From positions 1-64,000 of the forward strand of contig MPCU01000006.1 of assembly GCA_001874305.1 (NCBI GenBank): DNA of 64,000 nt. Direction: 5' to 3'. Positions within the stretch are counted from its first letter, which is position 1. Each line of letters begins with the position of its first letter. This document shows, one piece after another, positions 26,097 to 33,585 of the stretch. This DNA comes from Bacteriovorax sp. MedPE-SWde (GTDB lineage Bacteria > Bdellovibrionota > Bacteriovoracia > Bacteriovoracales > Bacteriovoracaceae). A program made the translations under genes and the position numbers. Under the pieces are notes generated by a model. It searched no databases, was not told the DNA's origin, and saw only the letters and a list, made by a program, of their open reading frames with translations.

Positions 26097-28691
26097 ATGA
26101 AAATGAAAAGACTATTTTATCTGACAAGTGTGCTTAGCTTAACTTGTTTACAGCCAAACCTTTTAGCAGATCAATTTGATGAAATGCAAAGAGATATAGA
26201 AATGTCTAAGGATGCTTGTAACGGTGACGCCAATGCAAATATCAATATCATTAATGGTCAAACAACTATAACATGTTCAAACGGAACTGTTGTCTCTGTG
26301 GAAGAAGGTCCAGAAGAAGTTGGCAATACTAACAACCAGATAACAGACTCATACTCTAATTCTAATTCTAATAGTTTTTCAAGAGATGACTGTACTCCTG
26401 ACAATTATTCGAAACATGACATCTGTGCGGACCTTCAGTTAAATGAAGTAAACAGAAGTCTGGCAGCACAGTGTGAAAATAATGAAGACTGTGAAGTTAT
26501 AGATCAACATGGAAATTATAACATTAATGGTAAACATCATAGAGTATATGCTTCAGAGAATAAGAATGGCTCAGAAGGTGACCGCTCTAAATTCTCATTA
26601 CACCAAGTAGACGAAGAAGGTTTTACAATAGAGGGATCAGAACAATTTACAACAATTGACAATGCAAGCAACTATAGAAAAACCTCAAGTGTAGAAAAAC
26701 TTGATAATGAAGTTGTTAAAGATGAAGTTGTTAAAGATGAAGTTGTCAAAGATGAAGTGGTCAAAGATGAAGAAATTGATAATACAGAAAAAGAATCAGT
26801 TCCAAAAAGTAAAGAAGTAAAAAAAACCACTGAAGTAGCTGGCGGTAGCGATAAAGCTTCAGGCTCTTTTTTAGAAGTATTAAATACAGTTGGAGAATCA
26901 TCTTTTCCAGACGAAGACATGGATGCGGCTTACCCAGGTACTCCAATGTTCAAAGAATGTCAGAAGGTAATAACACAGGCCGAGAGTTCATGGCTTGAAA
27001 TAACAAATACAGACACTAATTCATTTTATGCTGTTTTTTCAAAAGTTGCTAATCACTACACAAAGAAGAGTATGGATGCCAACTGGAAACCTGATAATAT
27101 CGCAAACAAATGGAAAGAAGTTAAAAAAATAAAAAATGCTGATGGGAAAATGAGTGCCTCTGACAGAGAATTTTTAAGTTCAGCAAAAAAGCCCATGATG
27201 AAAGCAACTTCATCTGCTCTTAAGAGAACAAGAAACTGTATCCTACTTGTTGAGGCAACAAGAGGAAACTTCCACGTCGTTGAAGGTAGCGAACCTATTT
27301 ACAAAGACAAAGAATATAGAAATCCAGAAACTCAGAAATCATTTGATCAAAGACTAAAGTGTCAGTCAAATGGACTAGAGACAATGGACTTTGTAAAGTG
27401 TAACTCAATGCTTCTGGCATATAATGCATCAAAGATTGCAATTGAAGGTAATAATGCTATTCAAGCATTTCAAGCGCAAGAATACGGTAATGAAGCAAAT
27501 CTTGAACTTATGAATAGTACGAGTGATGGTAGTGATGTATCGACAAAAGCACTAGAAGTTCAAAGAGACGGTATTTCAAAACAAAAGACTATGGCAGAAA
27601 CTAGAAGTGCTCTTCAAGCAGCTAAAGTCGCAGCAATGGCCGGTTATGCGAAGTCACTCCCAGACCAAGATGAAATAGTAAGACTATGTGCTGCAGGTAA
27701 TAAGATGAGTCCTACGATGACTGCCCTTTCATTAGACTTTAAGAGTGCTCTCTCTGTTTCATCTAGGCTTTTAGATGTTTACGGAGGTAATGATGAAGAC
27801 CAGTGTACCGAAGCATATGAAACAGGACAACACGCCCTACTAATGAATAGAGGACAAGTTGCAATTTCTTATGCAATCGCAGCTGAAGCGGGAGTTGAAG
27901 CGACAAAAGAATTTATGGCCGCTGATACTCTAGATAGACAAAAAGGAATGATTGACGGAGTTATCGATAGAGTCAAAGGAATGGAGACTGTAGACCTTCC
28001 TGAATCAGCTTTTCAAACTCCAGAAATGGTAACATTCTGCCAGGCAAACCCTAACGCTCAAGAGTGTGTTGGATTTGGAGCAGGAATGACAACTAACGTT
28101 CAAAGTGGAGGCCTCTCATTCACAGGAGGACTTGGAACGAATGAAGTAATGGACGTTCCAACTTCATCTGATAATGCTACAGCAATTACGGATGGCTCGA
28201 CAGATGAAAGCTCAGCAATAACCGGTCCAAAATCAAGAGCAATTGCAAGTGTAGATAAAGGTGGTGGATTCTCAGGACCTACGGCCGGTAAGGCAAAAAT
28301 ATCTTCTGCACCTGTTGGTTCAAGTGGAGGTGCCGGAGGTGGTGGCGCTCCAAGCTCTGGAGGTCTAAGTGGTTCTGGTCCTGGAGGATCAGGAGTAAAG
28401 GGAGCATCAAGTCGTTCAGGAAAGAGATATAAGTTAGGCTACAGTGGTGGAAGTCGACCACTAAGTTTTAGAGGAGGAAGAAAGTCCTCTAGCAGAAGCA
28501 AGAAGTCTGGATTTCAAAATCCATTTGCAAAAATGGGGAAAAAGAAATCAAAGACAGATGTTTTCAACTTTAGAGGTCTTGCAAGTAAGGATATTGGTGG
28601 AAAGAATGGAAACCTATTCAAGAGAATCTCTAAGAGTTATGAAACAATGAATAAGAAAGATCGCTTATTAAAATATAAATTAGCTGAATAA
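26097..28691 (+). CDS. Large exported low-complexity protein with EVVKD repeats and a shared C-terminal module
   Basis: 864 residues from ATG 26097 (GGTGA just upstream). The TTG at 26064 would add 11 charged residues ahead of the signal peptide MKMKRLFYLTSVLSLTCLQPN. Features in order: Asn-rich start with cysteine pairs, four EVVKD repeats (26709-26768), an alpha-helical middle with cysteines (LKCQSNGLETMDFVKCNSM and more), a Gly/Ser-rich linker (GGAGGGGAPSSGGLSG), and a basic tail. The tail starts at FRGGRKSSSRSKK and ends NLFKRISKSYETMNKKDRL, aligned in order with the tail of the 599-residue protein. No family recognised; probably secreted or surface bound. A clear terminator follows at 28704-28735. 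Confidence 0.7.
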   Translation: MKMKRLFYLTSVLSLTCLQPNLLADQFDEMQRDIEMSKDACNGDANANINIINGQTTITCSNGTVVSVEEGPEEVGNTNNQITDSYSNSNSNSFSRDDCTPDNYSKHDICADLQLNEVNRSLAAQCENNEDCEVIDQHGNYNINGKHHRVYASENKNGSEGDRSKFSLHQVDEEGFTIEGSEQFTTIDNASNYRKTSSVEKLDNEVVKDEVVKDEVVKDEVVKDEEIDNTEKESVPKSKEVKKTTEVAGGSDKASGSFLEVLNTVGESSFPDEDMDAAYPGTPMFKECQKVITQAESSWLEITNTDTNSFYAVFSKVANHYTKKSMDANWKPDNIANKWKEVKKIKNADGKMSASDREFLSSAKKPMMKATSSALKRTRNCILLVEATRGNFHVVEGSEPIYKDKEYRNPETQKSFDQRLKCQSNGLETMDFVKCNSMLLAYNASKIAIEGNNAIQAFQAQEYGNEANLELMNSTSDGSDVSTKALEVQRDGISKQKTMAETRSALQAAKVAAMAGYAKSLPDQDEIVRLCAAGNKMSPTMTALSLDFKSALSVSSRLLDVYGGNDEDQCTEAYETGQHALLMNRGQVAISYAIAAEAGVEATKEFMAADTLDRQKGMIDGVIDRVKGMETVDLPESAFQTPEMVTFCQANPNAQECVGFGAGMTTNVQSGGLSFTGGLGTNEVMDVPTSSDNATAITDGSTDESSAITGPKSRAIASVDKGGGFSGPTAGKAKISSAPVGSSGGAGGGGAPSSGGLSGSGPGGSGVKGASSRSGKRYKLGYSGGSRPLSFRGGRKSSSRSKKSGFQNPFAKMGKKKSKTDVFNFRGLASKDIGGKNGNLFKRISKSYETMNKKDRLLKYKLAE
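26709..26768 (+). repeat. Four tandem 15-bp repeats encoding EVVKD
   Basis: Units at 26709-26723, 26724-26738, 26739-26753 and 26754-26768, consensus GAAGTTGTTAAAGAT. The last two carry T-to-C/G changes, so the array is old enough to have diverged. It is in frame and may vary in copy number by slippage. Confidence 0.95.
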
Positions 28692-28703
28692 AAAGTATTC
28701 ATG

Positions 28704-28735
28704 CACTAGGGACAAAGCGTCCCTAGTGTCCTTTC
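28704..28735 (+). terminator. Rho-independent terminator
   Basis: Ten-base perfect stem CACTAGGGAC (28704-28713) / GTCCCTAGTG (28719-28728) with a five-base loop, followed by TCCTTTCC. It closes the 864-residue exported-protein gene. Confidence 0.8.
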
Positions 28736-28821
28736 CCCCCTAGTCGTCACTAATAAATTCAACAACTTACTCTGTTCAACTTTGGCATCAAAAGTGAAAT
28801 ATCTCTGTGTAGGAGGTAAGA

Positions 28822-28950
28822 ATGACAAAGCATAGAGACACCGTGAAAAAAGCACTCAAAATAACTGATTTCGAATTAGTTTTCGTTAAGTTAGAGATAT
28901 TATTCATATTATCAGTCACTTTATGGATACTTATGCTTGTAGGTCATTAA
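28822..28950 (+). CDS. 42-residue single-pass membrane peptide
   Basis: Short ORF with a strong ribosome-binding site (AGGAGGTAAG directly before ATG 28822). The product has a basic, charged N terminus (MTKHRDTVKKALK) and one hydrophobic helix (LFILSVTLWILMLVG, about 27-41) ending in His. The positive charges at the N side predict a C-out orientation. Unknown function. It lies alone in the gap between a terminator and the TPR gene, which starts 76 bases later, so it could be co-transcribed with it. Coding is supported by the ribosome-binding site and the helix, but conservation is unchecked. Confidence 0.6.
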   Translation: MTKHRDTVKKALKITDFELVFVKLEILFILSVTLWILMLVGH

Positions 28951-29026
28951 TTTTTACGCTTTGTATTGTAAATACGTAATTCTTTAGGCATATTAGCACG
29001 GATAGCAAACTAGTTCAGGGAAGGTT

Positions 29027-30211
29027 ATGAACTCAATTCAAGAAATTTTACTAAGTGAAATGACTCAAGCGAAGTCTTATATAGATAGACTATTTCACGC
29101 GCTTGTTGAGCTCTCAGACGGCCACAATCACCCTAAAGTTCGTGAAGCATGCTCTGATCTTACAGAGGACCTAGAAACACTTGTGAGGACTAACCTTCTT
29201 CAAGAAAAGTTTACTAGCGCACACCTTATCCATAGAAATAACTTAAAATCAGCAAGACAGAACTTTAAAGTAACAACTAGCTTCGTTGAAAGCTTTATTA
29301 CTTTTGGTTCAGATAAGAAAGACTTAGCAATTACTATCTCAATGATTATAAATACAATTTATAAGCATGCTTATAGAATTCATCTTCTTACTCAAAAGGT
29401 AGCAGAACTAGACGTTCAACCACCTAGAATGGGAATGATAAAAGAAGTAACTAAGGAAATTGAATCACCAAAGAAAGGACCAGCTCCAGTTAGAAAAGTC
29501 GGACCATTCACTGTTTTAGAAGGTGGATTAGTTGATGAAGAAATAGAAGAAAGCTTAGAAGAGCAAGTTGTTCCTCCAAAGTTATACCAATTAGATATTG
29601 AAGAACTTCTCTACTCTACAGCTGAGCAGAACACTACGTCACTGCTTGGTCTTGAAGGAAAGAGAGAAGAAAAATACGAGCTTCACTTAGCGGAAGGTCA
29701 CAAGCATGCTTATAAGAAAAACCATGAAGAAGCTCTCGAGAGTTTTGAAAAGGCATTAACTTATAAGGAAAATGCAGAAATCATAACTCTTATCGCTTGG
29801 GTTCATTCACTTCTTGGTGAAAACGAAAAGTCTAAGAACTTATGTATAAAAGCAATCTCATTAGATCCTGATTATGGTCCTCCATATAATGACCTAGGAA
29901 CTTTACTTTTAAATGAAGGTCAAGTTGAAGAATCAATCAAGTGGTTTGAGCTAGCTAAGAAAGCACCAAAGTACCAAAATAAAGAATACCCATATATCAA
30001 CGCTGGTCGTGCCCATATGATGGCGCAAAACTACGAAAAAGCTATGACAGAATTTGAAATAGCTCTTACTCTTTGTCCTGAAAATGAAGATCTTCGCAAT
30101 ACAGTTGAAAAACTAGAAAGAACTTTAAATAGAGATATGCCTGAGTATGATTTCAAGGTAAAATTCAATGAAGAAAACCTTGATAATCATTCACCTCAGG
30201 AGGACCTGTGA
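29027..30211 (+). CDS. TPR repeat protein
   Basis: 394 residues, cytosolic. The N-terminal helical region (about 1-130) is of unknown family, and an acidic linker follows (about 140-200). Three to four tetratricopeptide repeats then occupy about 225-365: HAYKKNHEEALESFEKAL, AISLDPDYGPPYNDLGTLL, and YEKAMTEFEIALTLCPEN. TPRs mediate protein-protein contacts, and no partner is indicated. GGAAGG precedes ATG 29027. Its stop overlaps the GTG start of the NIF3 gene (GTGA), so the two proteins are made together. Confidence 0.85.
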   Translation: MNSIQEILLSEMTQAKSYIDRLFHALVELSDGHNHPKVREACSDLTEDLETLVRTNLLQEKFTSAHLIHRNNLKSARQNFKVTTSFVESFITFGSDKKDLAITISMIINTIYKHAYRIHLLTQKVAELDVQPPRMGMIKEVTKEIESPKKGPAPVRKVGPFTVLEGGLVDEEIEESLEEQVVPPKLYQLDIEELLYSTAEQNTTSLLGLEGKREEKYELHLAEGHKHAYKKNHEEALESFEKALTYKENAEIITLIAWVHSLLGENEKSKNLCIKAISLDPDYGPPYNDLGTLLLNEGQVEESIKWFELAKKAPKYQNKEYPYINAGRAHMMAQNYEKAMTEFEIALTLCPENEDLRNTVEKLERTLNRDMPEYDFKVKFNEENLDNHSPQEDL

Positions 30212-30972
30212 GTCTTTGTCGAATTGAACTCGATAATTTTTTAAAAGAACTTCTACAAATTAATAACTTTCAAGACTATGGGCCAAATGGACTACAGATT
30301 GAAGGTAAAGAAAAAATTTCAAAAGTAGCCTTTGCTGTTTCTGCACAAAAACATTCAATTAATGAAGCTGTTAAACAAGGTGCAGACTGCCTTATTGTAC
30401 ATCATGGACTCTTTTGGAAATTTCATGGAACACGTACAATCACAGGATCATTTGCAAAAAGAGTAAAACCCCTTATAGAAAATGAAATTAACTTATTTGG
30501 ATATCACCTACCTTTAGATGCACATATGGAAGTTGGAAATGCGGCGGCCATTGCAAAAAAAATTGGTCTAAGTGAACTTGAACCTTTTGGAGATTACAAA
30601 GGTACTCCAACAGGGGTTAAGGGCGTTTTTAAATCCCCTATCAGTGATCAAGAACTAAGAGAGAAACTAGAAGGTATTCTAAGTCATAAAGTCATGCACT
30701 CCGCCCCCGATTCAGAACTAATAGCATCAATGGGGATAATTACAGGTGGTGCAAATTCAGAGTGGCGCCTTTGTATAAAAGAAAACCTTGATAGCTACTT
30801 AACAGGTGAAATGAGTGAGCATGATTGGCATGAATCTAAAGAAGAAGGAATCCATATGTTTGCTGGTGGCCATAATGCTACTGAGCAATTTGGTGTTCAA
30901 GAGCTTATGAAAACCCTATCAGATAAGTTCGATGTCGAGTGCCTCTATATCCCAAGTGATAATCCAGCATAA
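30208..30972 (+). CDS. NIF3-like / GTP cyclohydrolase I type 2 family protein
   Basis: 254 residues, the short (no-insert) form of the DUF34/NIF3 family, normally a hexameric ring with a two-metal site. Metal-ligand motifs visible: LIVHHGLFW near residue 69, GYHLPLDAH near 105, and a C-terminal GGHNATEQFGVQEL. Biochemical function in bacteria is unsettled, so I do not assign cyclohydrolase activity. GTG start at 30208 overlaps the TPR gene stop, with CAGGAGGACC as a strong ribosome-binding site. A hairpin follows its stop. Confidence 0.9.
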   Translation: MSLCRIELDNFLKELLQINNFQDYGPNGLQIEGKEKISKVAFAVSAQKHSINEAVKQGADCLIVHHGLFWKFHGTRTITGSFAKRVKPLIENEINLFGYHLPLDAHMEVGNAAAIAKKIGLSELEPFGDYKGTPTGVKGVFKSPISDQELREKLEGILSHKVMHSAPDSELIASMGIITGGANSEWRLCIKENLDSYLTGEMSEHDWHESKEEGIHMFAGGHNATEQFGVQELMKTLSDKFDVECLYIPSDNPA

Positions 30973-30991
30973 AATGTAGGCGCTTTTATTA

Positions 30992-31024
30992 ATCAGGGTT
31001 TAAAAAGTATAAAACCCTGATTTC
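30992..31024 (+). terminator. Stem-loop after the NIF3 gene, probable weak terminator
   Basis: Ten-base perfect stem ATCAGGGTTT (30992-31001) / AAACCCTGAT (31012-31021) with a ten-base loop; only TTC follows instead of a full T-run. Confidence 0.55.
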
Positions 31025-31133
31025 ACAATAGTCATATAGTAATTCTAAAGACTTCCATAACATAATATATTTAAACGAAATATAGTCCCCTCGTTTGTTA
31101 ATCTCTACACATTACTGCTGATAGGGATGAAAT

Positions 31134-32270
31134 ATGCTAATGCGAGATTTCTTTAAAAAATACAAATATATCGATGTTGTAGAATCATCGGGCTGGTCTG
31201 ATATTAATGAAATGATCAGGACTATTAATCAAGGAAACAAACAAGGTGAAGTGGCCCAAAACCGCTATGAATACCCTCTTGGGAACAAGAACTTTATCTC
31301 TATGAATTTTCACTCAAAGCACTGCTTTATAATGAAAGAGAAAGGTGTTGTAAAAGGAGTTGCCACAATATCAATTCAGGATATTTTCTTAGAAGGTAAA
31401 CTAAAGCGTGTTGCTTATTTAAGTGATCTTAAAATTGCTAGTGATTTCTGTACTACAGGAAAGCGAGAATGGAGATCTGCATTTCAAGATATCATAACAA
31501 ACAAAGATCGAATAAATGAGCTCAAAGAATGTGAGTTCATATACGGACTTATAGATGAAGAAAATGATGCTACTAAGAACCTCTTTAGTCGATTTGATAA
31601 GACAGTAACCATGACTGAATTAAAACAATATTCTATTCATAATATATTTACCAAGAAGTCTGAAATAGAGCTACCGTCAAACAATATAGAAATTCGACTT
31701 TCAAAACATCAAGACATAGATAAAATCAAAAAACTCTCAATTTCTGAAATGCAGAAATCCAATTGGTGTGACTCTCCAAAACAAATCATTAATGATCTAG
31801 AACGTTATATTCAAAGTGGACAGTCCATTGTTGTCTTAAAGGATGGTGAGATTGTCTCCCATGCAGCATTTATCAGGACTAAGATCGATAAAGTAGAACT
31901 TGAGGATATAAGCTCAAAGTTCAAAATGGCAAAATCTCTTCTGCCCCTCTTCTCAACAGGACTAACTAATTCATCAGAAGGAATTGAAAAACTCAATAGT
32001 ATATACCTCACACAGCTTTGTATAAAGCATGACCTTGAACCAAGTGAAAGAGTAGAAATCTGCCAAACAATAATTCAAGCAATAATAAATGGTAGACACC
32101 AACAAAAAGAATCAATTCTTACGATATCTACTATAAAAGATCGAGCGATAGACAAGGCCTTAGAGTCATTCATATCAATCTCCAAAGAAATGAATATGAT
32201 TAGTTTTTTAAAGAAAGAAGAAATGGCCATTGAAGATATCAATGACCTAGATTATGAAAAAGTAAGTTAG
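31134..32270 (+). CDS. Probable GNAT-like acyltransferase, two-lobed, unknown substrate
   Basis: 378 residues, no signal peptide. Two halves each show acetyltransferase-like features. The first has GVVKGVATISIQDIF then RVAYLSDLKIASDF, resembling the beta4-beta5 splay of GNAT enzymes. The second begins IEIRLSKHQDIDKIKKLS and has VVLKDGEIVSHAAFI, a typical GNAT beta2-beta3 hairpin. The acetyl-CoA loop Q/RxxGxG/A is not clear, so activity is uncertain. GGGATG precedes ATG 31134; a second ATG six bases later is an alternative. Stop overlaps the convergent hotdog gene by TTAG. Confidence 0.55.
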   Translation: MLMRDFFKKYKYIDVVESSGWSDINEMIRTINQGNKQGEVAQNRYEYPLGNKNFISMNFHSKHCFIMKEKGVVKGVATISIQDIFLEGKLKRVAYLSDLKIASDFCTTGKREWRSAFQDIITNKDRINELKECEFIYGLIDEENDATKNLFSRFDKTVTMTELKQYSIHNIFTKKSEIELPSNNIEIRLSKHQDIDKIKKLSISEMQKSNWCDSPKQIINDLERYIQSGQSIVVLKDGEIVSHAAFIRTKIDKVELEDISSKFKMAKSLLPLFSTGLTNSSEGIEKLNSIYLTQLCIKHDLEPSERVEICQTIIQAIINGRHQQKESILTISTIKDRAIDKALESFISISKEMNMISFLKKEEMAIEDINDLDYEKVS

Positions 32271-32773
32271 CGACGTGACTTCTTTTTAAGTGATAAAGTA
32301 AGTGTAAACTCAGCAACAGGCTCATCATCAATATCTGGACAAGTTGCAGTTATCTTAACTGGCATATTATGTCGTTCATCACTTGAGACAACCATTTCTA
32401 CAAACTTTTGAATCTCTTCTCCCTGCTCGCAGGTAAAGTAAGTATCGCCTTCAGCTCTTTTTAAAAACTCCGCATGAAAGTCTTTAAATGCCAAAGAGAC
32501 ATTCTCTCCACTATTGATAATTAACTTCATAGCAGCAAGCCCACCGGCAGCATCTGCCCCACAAGCAAGAACTCCAAAGTACATAGACTTTAAGTGATTC
32601 TTAGTTCTTCTATTTAAAGGAATTTTTACTACACAACGCTTGTTCGTTAACTCCTTTACAGAAGGAGAAATCCAAAACAAAAGCGGAACCTTCATTAGTC
32701 CAAAAGCACGTATCATCGCTGTGTCACGATATTGTGGTGGAATGATCTGATATATCTTTTTTGCAACTTTCAC
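32267..32773 (-). CDS. DUF4442 hotdog-fold protein (thioesterase-like)
   Basis: 168 residues. The hotdog central helix with CGADAAGGLAAMKLI and the preceding RTKNHLKSMYFGVL match the DUF4442/YiiD-C-terminal type, followed by FKDFHAEFLKRAEGD. These proteins are related to PaaI-like thioesterases, but their substrate is not established. It is the third gene of the putA-proC transcription unit: its ATG overlaps the proC stop (ATGA). Whether it serves proline metabolism or is a passenger cannot be told from the sequence. Confidence 0.8.
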   Translation of the reverse strand: MKVAKKIYQIIPPQYRDTAMIRAFGLMKVPLLFWISPSVKELTNKRCVVKIPLNRRTKNHLKSMYFGVLACGADAAGGLAAMKLIINSGENVSLAFKDFHAEFLKRAEGDTYFTCEQGEEIQKFVEMVVSSDERHNMPVKITATCPDIDDEPVAEFTLTLSLKKKSRR

Positions 32774-33585
32774 TTCTTATCCCCTTTTAATTCCATGGTT
32801 CTCTTATGTGCGGCCTTTAGGGCCTCCTCAATTATAATACCGAGACCTTTTTCTTCAAAGACTTTTAACGCTTCAAAAGTAACTCCCCCTTTGGAAGTCA
32901 CATTATCTCTTAGAGTTTGTGAACTTTCACTCGATTGGAGCATCATTTCTGCGGCACCTTTCATGGTCAGAGCAATAACCTCTTTTGAAACATCTGGCGA
33001 AAAGCCTCTTTTACTAAGGTCATTACTCATGTGTCTCGCGATCTCAAAGAAGTATGCAGGGCCACTACCAGAGTAAGGAGTGATAGTATCAATATCAGAT
33101 TCATCATTTAAAATGAAACTCTTTCCTGTTTGAGAAAGACCAATCTCAAGAGAATCAAGAAGCTCATTAGTAACTGTTGGTGTTGACCATATAGCACTTA
33201 CACCAAAACCTACTTTTGAAGGAGTGTTTGGCATAACTCGAATAACTTTAGAACTTAGAAATGACTCTGAAATTGTTGCAGAGCTTACACCTGCTAATAA
33301 GGAAACGTACGTAGCAGTCTTTGTACAGTCTAAATTTAAAGCATTTATCACAGTGCTAACATCTAAGAGCTGCTGAGGTTTCATTCCTAGCCAAATAGTG
33401 TCAACATTATCAATTTCACTTAAATGAGTAATAGAGTTAATTCCATTCTCTTTTGCAAATAATAGAGCTGAATTTCCTGAAGGTGTATAGATATAGAATT
33501 TATCTCCACAGGCAAGCCTGTCTTTAATAAACGGAGGTAATAGAGCAGACACCATATTGCCTGCTCCAAGGATTAAGTGGTTCAT
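32770..33585 (-). CDS. proC: Pyrroline-5-carboxylate reductase
   Basis: 271 residues, normal length. Rossmann NADPH-binding start HLILGAGNMVSALL, followed by the P5CR signatures VIRVMPNTPSKVGFG and the C-terminal LRDNVTSKGGVTFEALKVFE. It reduces pyrroline-5-carboxylate to proline in the cytosol. ATG overlaps the putA stop (ATGA), so the reductase is made from the same message as the proline-degrading PutA. That is an unusual pairing, suggesting a proline/P5C cycle or P5C control. Confidence 0.95.
   Translation of the reverse strand: MNHLILGAGNMVSALLPPFIKDRLACGDKFYIYTPSGNSALLFAKENGINSITHLSEIDNVDTIWLGMKPQQLLDVSTVINALNLDCTKTATYVSLLAGVSSATISESFLSSKVIRVMPNTPSKVGFGVSAIWSTPTVTNELLDSLEIGLSQTGKSFILNDESDIDTITPYSGSGPAYFFEIARHMSNDLSKRGFSPDVSKEVIALTMKGAAEMMLQSSESSQTLRDNVTSKGGVTFEALKVFEEKGLGIIIEEALKAAHKRTMELKGDKK

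Noticed and set aside
26709-26768. CRISPR-like array
   Set aside because: Units are contiguous 15-mers in frame without spacers and code for EVVKD.
26672-26920. Minus-strand frame with repeated TTSSL
   Set aside because: It is the complement of the EVVKD repeat; no independent support.
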